This document shows positions 1-9,978 of a DNA stretch of 64,000 nucleotides, piece by piece. Position numbers and translations under genes: made by a program. Source of the stretch: Botryotinia globosa (Eukaryota; Ascomycota; Leotiomycetes; Helotiales; Sclerotiniaceae); the NCBI GenBank assembly GCA_014898425.1, contig RCSZ01000015.1, positions 434,001 to 498,000 of the forward strand, given 5' to 3'. Every line of letters begins with the position of its first letter. The first letter of the stretch is position 1. The notes beneath the pieces were generated by a model. It worked only from the letters and a program-made list of their open reading frames with translations, was not told the origin of the DNA and made no database searches.

Positions 1-2
1 CG

Positions 3-890
3 TCAACTCCGACTCCAAGAGATACAATTGGTACAAGAGGAATTGGCGGAACGAATACCTTGAGCGACTCTTCACGTCCTATCTCTGATTACGATCAAGG
101 ATATAATAAATCTTGGACCGAACGGGTCATGTATAACTATGCTAACTCTGTCCCCGCACATGCCGCCTCTATCCCACCCAATATGAATCTTCACAACACC
201 ATCGAAGTCCAATATCAAGGCATTACTCACCGACTTGATCTTCCTACTGCAGCCGCATCCGCACCCGTACCTGCAAGTGAAAAAATCCTTGAAAACCCAT
301 CTAAAAGCCAGGAGCCCAACATGGAGAACCTCATTCCCATCAACAAAAGGATGGCTGCAAGAGACGACAAAGATGAAGATTGGCAGCCAGGTCAGAAACC
401 AAAATCAAAAGCCACCCGAAAGACCGCTATTTCTAAAGTTGCTACTGCCACTGCCAATCCGATCACACCCAAAACAACCACTCGTAAAACTCCTACTCCA
501 AGGACCAGGAAGCCAAATATTGCTATTCCCAGTGTCGCTGGTACTATAGCTACCAGTCCCACGGTTGGAACACCTGATCTCATCAAACCAGCCGGCGTTC
601 CAAAAACTAGGAAGTCCAGAGCCGCTACTGCCAAAACTGTCGGACCCAAGTCTGCTGCGCTAAAAGCTACTGCTCCCAGAACTGCTACCACTCGAACTTC
701 TGCTCCTAAGACTGCAACCCCCAAAGTTTCCGCCACAAGAGCTATTTCCAAGTCCAACACCCCCAAGCCTTCCTCATCTACCTCAACCCCCAGTCTCAAA
801 GCACCCGTCACCAGAAAATCCTCTCTCAAAAAGAGTATTTCGGGAGAAAGTGCCGACGGTACATGGGAGCCTGATGAAGAAAACTTATAA
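3..890 (+). CDS. Basic low-complexity protein, 3' end of gene only
   Basis: An open frame enters from the left window edge and ends at TAA 888-890. There is no in-frame ATG near the edge (the codon at 60 is TTG), so the 5' part of the gene lies outside. The visible ~295 residues start with a Ser/Tyr/Asn-rich stretch. A long Lys/Thr/Ala/Pro/Ser-rich tail follows (about residues 115-280), with many short repeats of the type TPK, KTAT, APRT and TRK, resembling histone H1-like or other DNA-binding disordered tails. The end is acidic (DGTWEPDEENL). No catalytic domain is visible. The composition fits a nuclear or chromatin-associated disordered protein, but that is inference. The stretch is unlikely to be chance because its codon use is steady and it has no stop for almost 900 bp. 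Confidence 0.7.
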   Translation, partial: STPTPRDTIGTRGIGGTNTLSDSSRPISDYDQGYNKSWTERVMYNYANSVPAHAASIPPNMNLHNTIEVQYQGITHRLDLPTAAASAPVPASEKILENPSKSQEPNMENLIPINKRMAARDDKDEDWQPGQKPKSKATRKTAISKVATATANPITPKTTTRKTPTPRTRKPNIAIPSVAGTIATSPTVGTPDLIKPAGVPKTRKSRAATAKTVGPKSAALKATAPRTATTRTSAPKTATPKVSATRAISKSNTPKPSSSTSTPSLKAPVTRKSSLKKSISGESADGTWEPDEENL

Positions 891-1802
891 TTCAGAAGGT
901 CACCTTCATTTTTCTCTGTTTTTTCTTCAATTTTAGGATTTTTTCTTTGGATCTGGTGCTTTCTTCTAAATTTCAATGATATGATATCCTGCTTTGGTTT
1001 GCGTTGGATGTGGATGGATTATAAGAAGTGTTTGCAAGGCGTTGGATCTACGAAACGAAAGATGGAAGAAAGGAAGGAAGGGCTTGATATAGATAATGAG
1101 TTCATGAGTTGATGAGGAGTTTTTCGAGCCAGCATTACCCAGATACCCAATTAATGTGGTTGATCTGCTCGGCTTTTGGTGATAACATTTTCCGAGGATA
1201 GTGTTGAGGAACACCTTTTTTCTTCATTCGTTTCTTTACATAGATAGACATTTTGATTCCTCAAGGTCTCTATTGGAGATTAATAGAATTAAAGAGAATC
1301 AAACTAATACATAGATAGATCTAGCATATCAGAAAAACTAACAATGATTTACCAAACACGCATGGGTTCACAAACACTTAAGAGGTCCGCGTTCCTGCAT
1401 TACTTGGATCAAGAATAGAATGATTGACTTCTTAAGAGACTATCTCAAGATGATAAGGATGCAAAAATTACTTTATTGTTTTCGTCCTTCCTTCTTTCTA
1501 TCAATTTGTTTAAAGCCATCATGCGACCATCTATTCACGTTTCCATTGCCACCTATCCCCAATGTATCACCATAATCGATTATATGATCAAAAGAGTATC
1601 CCCTTCCGTACCGCCAATAACCCCATCCCATAATAATATCGACGATATAACAATGCTCCAACACCCTCCCACCCATCCAGTCCATATAACCCCAAACCAA
1701 CAACCGTAACCATCCCCCCCACGCAATACCTATCGTACACCAATCCATAATCATACAAGTAACCCCAGTCACCCAATCAATCTGCATCACCACCCATCCA
1801 TC
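891..1802. other. Intergenic, no gene supported
   Basis: This stretch lies between the 3' ends of two converging genes. It holds short T-rich runs after the upstream stop that fit a 3' untranslated region. Several ORFs of 60-106 codons exist on both strands (for example minus 1473-1793, Gly/Trp/Tyr-rich), but they look like low-complexity chance frames. I see no RNA gene or repeat of note. Confidence 0.5.
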
Positions 1803-2293
1803 TCAATTCCCATACATACACCCTTTACTAGCTCTCCTCGCATGATAAACCACACTCCTCCCAATCCCACACCCATGAGATCCCGTCCTCGAATGTGATT
1901 CCGAGATATCTGAATCGTAACATCGATTTAAGTTCGCATAGTGATTATCTGAAACGACGGCTGTTGATGCAATAGCTTTTTCTTTCATGAGTGATATTCT
2001 GTTGAGATTTCATTAGGATTTGAAGGTATCGAAAGAGATTTGAGAAGGGGGAAGGGGGAAGGCTAACTTACTCATCCTCGGAATAACCGGGGAGATTGAC
2101 TGCTGGGCCTTCTTGAAAATTGAAGGGTGCACTCTGTGATGGTCATGTCAGAGATAGTACAATGCGGAACTCGAATATATGAATAGATACTTACTATAGA
2201 TAAAGGTTTAGGAGTTTTTGATTTCAATCCAAGGGTTTCGGCACACTTGTTGCTGAGCTTTAAGAGTGTAGCTTTGAGTTGTATACAGGACAT
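1803..2293 (-). CDS. Small three-exon protein of unknown function, 118 aa
   Basis: Reading the minus strand from ATG 2293, exon 1 is 2195-2293 (33 codons). Intron 1 has a GTAAGTATC donor at 2194 and a CACAG acceptor ending at 2134. Exon 2 is 2072-2133. Intron 2 has a GTAAGTTAG donor at 2071 and a CAACAG acceptor ending at 1999. Exon 3 is 1803-1998 and ends at TGA. All three exons join in one frame and give 118 residues. The start is MSCIQLKATLLKL, the middle is FNFQEGPAVNLPGYSEDE, and the end is basic and Gly/Ser/Arg-rich. No known domain or signal peptide is seen. The clean phase match across two consensus introns is the main evidence that it is real. The C-terminus could differ if a further short intron is used. 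Confidence 0.6.
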
Positions 2294-3824
2294 GTTGATA
2301 AATGACTGAATAGAGATTGAGATGGAAGTATGTGTGTATGTAATTATATATCTTGATGTATGACGGTAAGTTATTGTTATATTGGTGATTGAATGTCCTC
2401 GTGATGTTATATTGTAGATTGAGAACGGGTATGAAAATGTGAGGCAGACGCGCTTTTCTGAAACGATGAATATGCAGGATATTGGAAGACGCGTGATTGA
2501 GGAATGACTGTAATTAATGACACAAGAAAATAAATGAAAGAATGATTGTTGATATAGGTATGTTGCTGACTATGAAAGAAGTAGAAGAAGAAGAATTGCT
2601 GAAGAGCTGTCTGCCAATGCCTCGAATAGTAAGACTGGCGATGATTGAACAAGATATATGAGGAAAAAGATTAAAGAGTGGAAAATGAATTTATGAATAT
2701 AAATTGCTAGTTTGCTGTCAAGGGCAACGATACTATCATATGAGAAATTACACAGAGTCAGTACTACAATGAGTACTACTTCGGGTGCATCAAAATTCCC
2801 ATTCTTTGGTACGCCTTAAAGTAACGGCAATCCGGCGACGTAACGTGGCGGATTCCTTGCTCCAAACTTGAAGGAAATGAGAAGTTCCCTTAATTACTCC
2901 CTTATCAGATGAGGCCCTTCTGGAATGTTGATGATCAAAATGTATCGCTTCTTTTCTACTAAATCTATCAAAGGGGGGGGTTAACGAGCTGAATACGTTG
3001 AATGTCAAAAGGACTACTAGATACCTAGTAAGTAGACAAACAATTCAACTCAGTAGCACCATACTATATTAATAGTATTAATAAATAAATGAATAAATAA
3101 AAGCATGAAATTCTCCTCAGTTCATCATCAACACGACTATATTGACTTGAAGTAAATTGATGAATTACATAAATTCCCCTTCAATAATTATGAGGTACAG
3201 ATTCAAATCAAGGAAGCACGGAATGTCGCCCAAGAACATACCCGGGATAAGGGAAAAGCGTGGAAATGTGAGGGAGCACAACAGGAAGATAGGAAATAGA
3301 AAGGGTTGATCATGTGATTAACTCTTCGAAAGAATTCCCCCTTCCAATTATTTTGCAGTAAGGCTTATTACTAGGTAATCTTCACCCATTTTTCAATTGT
3401 CTTGTCCAATCAAATGGCTCCCTTGCGTTACCTTAGAAAATGGATCAACATCAATCCAAATCTTTTGACTTGACAAAAGAATTCTTCGAGATTGTATCAC
3501 TAATAAAATGTGCATATTGCTTGGCTAAAAATTGATATCTGTGTACCAATGGCGTAGAAGCGCCATGGCCCATCAATGCCAGAATGACATTCGACATGTG
3601 TAGAACTTGATCATCAAAAAACAATTTCAGCGCCGTGGAAAGAGATAAGGTGTATTCGTCATTCGTCTATATGAATCCTTCAATCGCTTATTTCTACTCG
3701 AATGCTCCTTTTTGACTAGAATTTATCGATTGGTGGCTCTGATTTCTGGTGTTAAAAAACTCAAAAGTCGTTCGAGAGTTCTGTACTACAAGCACACATG
3801 TGTAGAAGTAATACTCAAAAGCCC
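2294..3824. other. Intergenic, about 1.5 kb, no gene supported
   Basis: It contains the upstream region of the small 118-aa gene and the 3' flank of the aldehyde dehydrogenase gene. A short AT-rich patch with AATA/GAATAAATAA repeats lies near 3066-3105, and a run of nine Gs near 2974. The ORFs in it are short and have no coherent splice extension. I see no tRNA-like or repeat structure. Confidence 0.5.
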
Positions 3825-5393
3825 TTATTTAGGGTAATCCTTCAAGTGGTAACTCTTCAGCTTGACGAATTGTTCAAAGCCAAATTTACTTAGAGTGACA
3901 CCCCTTCCGGAATTTTTCCATCCAGTCCATGCAAGGTCCTGTCAATAATTGTGAGCCATGTTCATGTACATCATTAAAGGGTAAAGGTGACTTACAGGGC
4001 TTGGATAATCACATCTGTTCACAAAGACAGTTCCAGCCTCTACGTCTTCAGCTAATTCGGCTGCTTTTGCCGTGTCTTTTGTCCAAATTGAGGCGGTCAA
4101 GCCAAACTCACTGTCATTCATGAGTTTGATGGCTTCTTCATCATTCTTTACTTTCATCACGGGAATAACTGGACCGAATGTCTCCTCAGTCATCACAGTC
4201 ATGCTATGATCGACATTACCAAGCAACGTAGGCTTAACGTAGTTGCCTTCTGAAGGAGGAGACTTGAAGGTTTCATTCTCGGGCGTGAGATCCTTGGCAC
4301 CCTTATCTAATGCATCCTTAATATGTGCCTCGATCGTTTCCTTTGACCTCTTTGAGACGACAGGGCCGACATGCTGCATAAGCAAGTAGTAAGTATTTAG
4401 CCAGCGATAATTGTGTGTGAGGTACTTACCGTTTCCTTATTGAAAGGATCACCTAATTTGTAGTTCTTCAAGACATTCTGCAACGCCTCAATGAATTCAT
4501 CATGGATCTTCTCATCAACGTAGATTCTTTCCAAGCTACAACAACTTTGACCCGAGTTGAAAACAGCTCCATCGACGATCTCCTCAGCTGCCCATGCTAC
4601 ATCAACATCACCTCTTACGTATGCGGGATCTTTGCCACCAAGTTCCAGTCCAACATTCACGATTCTATCTGCTGCTGCCTTAGCTGTAGCCAAACCACCA
4701 GCTACAGATCCAGTGAAGCACACGAGGGCTACCTTTGGATCTCTAACAATAGATTCGATAATGAGGGGGGAGCCGCAATGGAAATATTGGATGACATTAT
4801 CTGGAAGGCCAGCTTCAGAAAAGATGGATGCCATGTGTTCAACAATTGTAGGCGTCTGCGGAGATGGCTTGAGAATAACCGAGTTACCGGCGAGAAGAGC
4901 AGGTATCAGAGAGTTGACGAGAATAAGATAGGGGTACTGAAAACAACAAGTTAGCCAGAGAAATGAAGGGCCGGAAAACAACACTTACGTTCCATGCAAA
5001 GAGGATGAGACATGGTCCAACTGGCACCTTTCTGATGAATCTCTTGAATCCTTTCTCTGCCTCTCCATCTGTGTCTTTCAATGCATCCTCACTAATCTTC
5101 AAAAGGTATTCGCCTCTCTTCACAGCTGTAGTAACTTCTTTCGCAGTATAGGCAATGGGTCGACCCATCTGTTCCGTTAACTCCTTTGCCAATTCATCTT
5201 GCTTATCGTTCAAGAGCTTAAGAGCTTTCTTTACGATATCTTGACGTTCTTTCAATGAAGTCTTACGATACTTCAAGAATGCTTCAGTGGCAGTAACGGG
5301 CAGTTGCTGTAAATCTTCCGCAGAGATTCCAGTTCTGGTCAAGACAGGCTTGTTGGTGATGGGAGAAATGGTAGTGATTGTTTCGACAGACAT
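3825..5393 (-). CDS. NAD(P)-dependent aldehyde dehydrogenase
   Basis: It oxidises an aldehyde to the acid; the substrate cannot be told from sequence, and succinate-semialdehyde-type is one option. Four exons are read on the minus strand: 4989-5393, 4430-4936, 3996-4373 and 3825-3938. All introns are phase 0 with GTAAGT donors. They join into 467 residues, normal for the family. The start is the ATG at 5393 (MSVETITTI); the open frame continues upstream, but that part is unlike the family. The ALDH landmarks are present: FAWNYPY spans the first splice, LELGGKDP carries general base Glu233, and FNSGQSCCS carries catalytic Cys267. The Glu-Cys spacing of 34 is as in typical ALDHs. TFGPV and the C-terminal GWKNSGRG block follow. 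No signal peptide is visible, so it is probably cytosolic. The C-terminal 37 residues come only from the small last exon. Confidence 0.93.
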
Positions 5394-5743
5394 GTTGCAA
5401 ACTTTGTGTGTTCTTAATTGTATGAAATTCCAAGCAACAATCACAATGACACTCTTCTTATGTTGCAGATTTAATTCTAGTGGGGGTGGTGGGATAAAGA
5501 GATTCAATCAAAGCTATCAGTGACGCCCACTTACCGGTATCGCCATGCGTCAATATCATGACAGGATGTAACAGGGGTTCCAACAGAGTTTCCAAGCCGC
5601 TAAAATTTTAAACTTTTTGTGAATTCACCACCCAAAAAAATTGATAAGTGATCAGTGATCCTGGTCAAAATTTATAATTCTTTGCAATCCGAATTTCTTC
5701 CAATTCATCAATCAAGCTATTCCACCAACCAACCAAGCAATAA

Positions 5744-5804
5744 GTCAATCAATCGATCAATCAATCAATCAATCAATCAGTCAGTCAGTCAATCGGTCAA
5801 TCAA
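5744..5804. repeat. (AATC)n / (AGTC)n tetranucleotide tract
   Basis: A tetranucleotide microsatellite with units AATC, AGTC and variants ends five bases before the ESF2 start codon. It therefore lies in that gene's 5' leader. It could vary in length between strains. Confidence 0.85.
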
Positions 5805-5808
5805 AGGA

Positions 5809-6792
5809 ATGGCGACGAGAAAGCACAACGATTTCCTAGATTTGGAGGAGAGTGACGGAGATGAGAGTCAAGGATACAATTCGGAAGCAGAGGATCTCAA
5901 AAAGGGTGGCAGAAGTTTAAAGAGGAGAAAGGTTGATGACGATCAAAGCGACGACGAAGACATCGAACAGAATAGCGATCAAGAAGAACAAGACTCTAAG
6001 GATGATATAATCGAGGAAGCTTCAAAAGAGATCGAAACGAAATCGAAACCGAAACCGAAACCAAAGAATACCTCGAAAGAATTGGAATTACCGGGAATTT
6101 CAAGGCCTCTTACGAAGAAAAATCTTGTCGCAAGTGCTGCTGCTATCAAAAAATCCGGCGTTGTCTATCTTTCCAGGATACCACCTTTCATGAAACCAAC
6201 AAAATTAAGATCACTCCTTGAACCATACGGTGACATTAATCGCATATTCATGACACCTGAAGATCCAGCTTCGCACACAAGACGAGTTCGCAATGGAGGA
6301 AATAAGAAACGATCATTTGTGGATGGATGGGTAGAATTTGTGAATAAAGCGGACGCCAAGAAAGTGTGCGAATTATTGAATGCGAAAACAATTGGAGGCA
6401 AAAAAGGAAACTATTATCATGACGATGTATGGAATCTTCTCTATTTGAAGGGTTTCAAGTGGAACAATTTGACGGAACAAATTGCGGCAGAAAATGCGGA
6501 AAGAAACAGCAGAATGAGAGCTGAAATCAGCAAGACGACGAAGGAGAATAAGGAATATGTACAAAACGTTGAACGCGCGAAGATACAAGAGGGAATGGAA
6601 GCTAAGAAGGCTGCAAAGAAGAGGAAGGATGGCGACGACGCTGAGGTCACAAAGGATGAAAATGTGGAGGCAAAGAAGCAGAAGAAGGATGCTAATAGAC
6701 CAATGCGCTTCAAGCAAAATGCTCCAGCATTGAAGAACAAGACTCAGAGTCAACCAGAACAGGTGAAGAGGGTTTTGAGTAAGATTTTCTAG
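5809..6792 (+). CDS. ESF2: Pre-rRNA processing protein ESF2/ABT1 family
   Basis: This is a nucleolar RRM protein that in yeast acts in 18S rRNA processing within the SSU processome and partners the helicase Dbp8 (family knowledge). It is a single exon of 327 codons, close to the length of yeast Esf2. Residues 1-95 are acidic and Ser/Lys-rich with KRRK-type nuclear signals. The RRM-like core begins near residue 117 with VVYLSRIPPFMKP and continues through LEPYGDINRIFM, GWVEFVNKADAKKV and the family-specific NYYHDDVWNLLYLKGFKW. The C-terminal 100 residues are a Lys/Glu-rich charged helix. The start at 5809 is supported by the typical N-terminus and the microsatellite leader just before it. Its 3' end converges on the next minus-strand gene with a 47-bp gap. 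Confidence 0.95.
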   Translation: MATRKHNDFLDLEESDGDESQGYNSEAEDLKKGGRSLKRRKVDDDQSDDEDIEQNSDQEEQDSKDDIIEEASKEIETKSKPKPKPKNTSKELELPGISRPLTKKNLVASAAAIKKSGVVYLSRIPPFMKPTKLRSLLEPYGDINRIFMTPEDPASHTRRVRNGGNKKRSFVDGWVEFVNKADAKKVCELLNAKTIGGKKGNYYHDDVWNLLYLKGFKWNNLTEQIAAENAERNSRMRAEISKTTKENKEYVQNVERAKIQEGMEAKKAAKKRKDGDDAEVTKDENVEAKKQKKDANRPMRFKQNAPALKNKTQSQPEQVKRVLSKIF

Positions 6793-6839
6793 ACCAACAA
6801 TATAAACCTTGAAGGGAGTATGGCATCTACATAATTCAA

Positions 6840-7529
6840 CTATCCCCATGTTGGCCTTCTCAATGAACTAAAGAAAACTTCCAATAACTTCAACAGATAC
6901 ATGTTTTGCTCTGTTGTCAACCACCCTTCAATCATTTCTTGTGTCGCTGCATCAACAGCTTTTCCAAAAGCATCAAAGTTTCTTCTCAATCCTTCCACAT
7001 TGATATTCCTCCCCGAAGCTGCAGCATTCTTTTCCAACTTCTCTACTTGTATTTCGGCCATGGCACGCCAAGTTTCAATAGCTTGAAGATTATCATCCAA
7101 ACTTTGAACAAGCTCAGCATTGAAGGTAGCCCTCGTTCTCAACTTTTCATATTGCTCCAAATCTACTCGGAATCCAGGAAGATGCATTTCCACATCTCTC
7201 CAGATAATTCTCAAGACGCTGTGAGCAGTAGGTTGGCTATATAAAGGACTTGCTAGGTGCGTAGTCCATTCATGAATTGTTGAAGCCGCTCGTCTCTCTT
7301 GGTCTGGTCGGTAGCATCGTGGGTCTGTTTTCGCAATGATACCAGTGCGGACTTGGCGGGCTAGAATTTCTCCCTGGTCTTCAAATTCCAGCCAGCCCGG
7401 AGGAAGTGGACCACGGGTAGGATTTAGTTTTGTTCTTTCGTTTGTTGCGATGTTGTAGTAGAATTTTGACCCATCGCAGCATTGTCTTTGCTCCCACCAT
7501 TCGGGGTTGGATATCGTTGATTTGGGCAT
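6840..7529 (-). CDS. WW-domain-like protein of unknown function, 229 aa
   Basis: A single-exon frame starts at ATG 7529. Residues ~8-60 resemble one or two degenerate WW modules: PEWWEQR, then FYYNIATNERTKLNPTRGPLPPGW, where aromatic pairs and the Asn/Thr pattern recall W-x(n)-YYN-x-T. The rest is mostly helical, with Trp-, Leu- and Arg-rich segments, and ends FFSSLRRPTWG. WW modules usually bind proline-rich partners; a role here is inference. It is the first of four small minus-strand genes in tandem (6840-10713) and faces ESF2 tail to tail. No signal peptide or membrane segment is seen. Confidence 0.7.
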   Translation of the reverse strand: MPKSTISNPEWWEQRQCCDGSKFYYNIATNERTKLNPTRGPLPPGWLEFEDQGEILARQVRTGIIAKTDPRCYRPDQERRAASTIHEWTTHLASPLYSQPTAHSVLRIIWRDVEMHLPGFRVDLEQYEKLRTRATFNAELVQSLDDNLQAIETWRAMAEIQVEKLEKNAAASGRNINVEGLRRNFDAFGKAVDAATQEMIEGWLTTEQNMYLLKLLEVFFSSLRRPTWG

Positions 7530-8117
7530 TGGATAGATAGTACTTATTATGCTCGTTGTTTTCTTCCTCTCTTCGGAGTGATTGAATGATCGAACATCAT
7601 TCTAGAGCGACCATTGCCTGTCTTTTATATCTTGGGCTTCACCTGTTAAATTTCGCTATATAAATCTTTCTATTTCACTCATAGCTTCTCACCGATATTG
7701 TACCAACGAAGAAACAATCATAGAGCCAGAAATGTTGGCCTTATTGAAATTTTTCTTGCCAAATATCTACCAGTCATAGTTGATATATCTTTGGTTTCAC
7801 GATTCGTTAGTGGCTATCATTCCTCCTCTGATTTACTGACGCTATCACGTACTCTCCTTTTGGAAGATGGCATTGCCATCCTTCATCGGGTAAATTGTCA
7901 ATTTCTAATCAGCTACTCATTTATCTCAATACTTTTCAACACACCTCACTTGACTTGTCACAACACTCCGAAAGCAAACATATTTCGAGTCATCAGTGAA
8001 AGAGATGGGATCAATCCAATTTTAATATCCACATACGTAATGGTTTAAGTCTACCTTCATTGACGTTTCAGTCCAGGTACCCTCTCAGCTTTCTAGTTTT
8101 AGAAGCAAAATATCCCA
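7530..8117. other. Intergenic, no gene supported
   Basis: This is the upstream region of the WW-like gene and the 3' flank of the next one. A plus-strand frame of 116 codons (7698-8048) is present but shows no domain, no splice continuation and no compositional support. Confidence 0.45.
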
Positions 8118-8612
8118 TTATCTACGTACCAGGCCTACATATTCCCCTGTATGTTCCTCCCTAATTCTCCTCACCATACTCTCGTCCTGCAATCTTCCAA
8201 CGACCGCACTCAAGGAGCTCAACTCCTTCACCAAAAATTCAAGCATATCTTTCTGCAGCTTCTCTCTCATCTTCTCCCCATTTTTGTACAATCTACAATA
8301 ATCTTCTCTTGCCTTTCTAGCCTCTTTCCTACTCCTCTCTGCTGTTTCCCAAAAGTTTCCGAGGCGACCCATTGGTACCGGAAATACACATCTGGATTTC
8401 AAATACTTCATAAGGTCTTCTTCCGCCTTATTGATACAGTGAAAATATTTCTCGCGCGCTGTTTTGGTACCTTCTGCTGCTTTTTCTATCTCTGTGAAAA
8501 GACCTGGGGGAGGTGTAATGGGCGAAAGACGGTGAAATATTGGTACATCATATCTTGCTTGTTCCCTAGCCCTGTGAAGGTAATGATGTTGGTAGTATCT
8601 GCGGTCTCCCAT
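8118..8612 (-). CDS. Small charged coiled-coil protein, 164 aa, unknown function
   Basis: A single exon runs from ATG 8612 to TAA 8118. The N-terminus is His/Tyr/Arg-rich. A PPPG segment follows near residue 35. A long charged helix then runs from about residue 40 to 150, with Glu/Lys/Arg-rich heptad-like spacing (AERSRKEARKAREDY, KMREKLQKDMLEFLVKEL). No catalytic motif, signal peptide or membrane segment is visible. It shares size, strand and coiled-coil character with its two downstream-numbered neighbours, but I cannot align it convincingly to them. Confidence 0.6.
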   Translation of the reverse strand: MGDRRYYQHHYLHRAREQARYDVPIFHRLSPITPPPGLFTEIEKAAEGTKTAREKYFHCINKAEEDLMKYLKSRCVFPVPMGRLGNFWETAERSRKEARKAREDYCRLYKNGEKMREKLQKDMLEFLVKELSSLSAVVGRLQDESMVRRIREEHTGEYVGLVRR

Positions 8613-9072
8613 TTTACTTATTAGGGGTGGTGTTTCTGATTGGGATCGTGTTCCGAGTTCTCTATTGCACTGGTTCTGGAAAGATAACTATGCCACAATG
8701 GTTTTATGTTCATTATAAAGTCTTTGTTTGTTTGCAGATTCACAGCATTCAGATGCATATGACTCCATCGTGAGATATCATGACGATGTTAAATTCGTGG
8801 CTGTAAGGGATCACAAGTAGGAGTATGGAAGAATGTCGGGGAGTGGTGTCTCGCGGTTAATTTCAGAAAGTAGAATAAGACTACATCACATCATATAATG
8901 AGTCTTTGAAGGCTTCATACAGTGTTTCTATCAAGGTCTCAAAATCTCCCAATTATTATTTTGGCTTCCTGAATCATCGATTCGCTAAAAAAAAATTGCA
9001 TCATCCACCCAAACTTTCGTGCCCATCTTCCCTTCACTTATCACAAGTAACCTCAATCTCTTCTCGCCACTC
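8613..9072. other. Intergenic, no gene supported
   Basis: This spacer of about 460 bp is the upstream region of the 164-aa gene. There is an A8 run near 8989. Nothing else is recognised. Confidence 0.45.
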
Positions 9073-9495
9073 CTACGTTCTTTCTTCATAATCCCTGATA
9101 GCTCTTTCCTGATCCCGAGCTTTCCTCATTGCATTTCTAAACCGCACTTGTCTCTGATCAACCTTCCTCTGGAACTCCTCCGAATCTTTCTTCATGCCTT
9201 TATAATAGTTTTCTACATCTGTCCACCACATTCTACTACGCAAATCCGATGCATCCAACTGTCCCTCCAGTTTATGAATTTCATCCTCGAGATGCACAGT
9301 TCTTCTTTTGAGTTGTTCGTATGACATCTGGGAAGCGATTCTCGTCTGAGGATTTGCGGGGATTCTGTGACTATTTGAGGATTTAGAATATTGTTGCGAG
9401 TGATTGTAAGAGGACTTTGAGCTTGAAAATATTCCCATTTTGTCTTCTTTTGTTGTTTTACTCGAGTCTTTTAAAGGGGAGAACACTACGTTCAT
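9073..9495 (-). CDS. Small coiled-coil protein; possible myristoylated start, 121-140 aa
   Basis: A single exon ends at TAG 9073-9075. The longest frame starts at 9495 (140 aa). An in-frame ATG at 9438 gives a 121-aa protein beginning MGIFSSSKSS, which fits the N-myristoylation pattern (Gly2, Ser6, basic residue nearby). That start may well be the true one and would imply membrane attachment. Residues after the Ser/Asn-rich N-terminal 45 form a charged coiled coil (LKRRTVHLEDEIHKLEGQL, then WWTDVENYYKGMKKDSEEF). This part aligns with the next gene (9979-10713): a basic LxRR..xLExEI block and a W..xVENxxxG block in the same order. No known domain is recognised. Confidence 0.6.
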   Translation of the reverse strand: MNVVFSPLKDSSKTTKEDKMGIFSSSKSSYNHSQQYSKSSNSHRIPANPQTRIASQMSYEQLKRRTVHLEDEIHKLEGQLDASDLRSRMWWTDVENYYKGMKKDSEEFQRKVDQRQVRFRNAMRKARDQERAIRDYEERT

Positions 9496-9978
9496 GATAT
9501 TCTGGTTGATCTCCTCTACTCGTGATATATATTACCATTGTTCAAAGTTTGCTGGTTGAAGTCATGGTGATTGTAATACTATGTCACACATTAGCATACT
9601 ATAGTCACTATCCAAACAATCCTCACGACTCATTTTCGAGTTTGTTTATGAATCATTCATGGAGTGTATACACAGCAACTGATAATTTGCTTTCCATCTT
9701 ATATGCAAGTAGTTTAATGCTAAATAGTTCACGAGTCATTCTATCGATCTGTGGCTAGTCTAGTCGAATCATTTGTCGAATCCTGAACTTTAATTGCATA
9801 AGCAGCTACCTTTATATATCAAGTATCTATTCCACAATTCAAGTCTGATCATTTCAATTTATGTTAGGAATCACTTGTGGGCAATATCTAGAGCTTAGCT
9901 TCCATAATTGATCGATTCGCTACGAAATTACAAAATTTTCCTACCAGATCTCATCCAAGAATTTACCTCTGTGAACTC
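9496..9978. other. Intergenic, no gene supported
   Basis: This is the spacer between the two coiled-coil paralogues, containing the upstream region of the 9073-9495 gene. Only short chance frames occur. Confidence 0.45.

Noticed and set aside
392..976. Long minus-strand frame of 194 codons opposite the first gene
   Set aside because: It is an antisense shadow of the repetitive Lys/Thr/Ala tail, rich in Val/Leu/Gly only because of the complementary codons.
1473..1793. Gly/Trp/Tyr-rich minus-strand frames that could extend the 118-aa gene
   Set aside because: Joining would need a 38-bp intron without a branch-site motif, and two frames look equally good, so this is composition rather than coding.
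7698..8048. 116-codon plus-strand frame
   Set aside because: No domain, no splice extension and no codon bias; it lies in the upstream region of a minus-strand gene.
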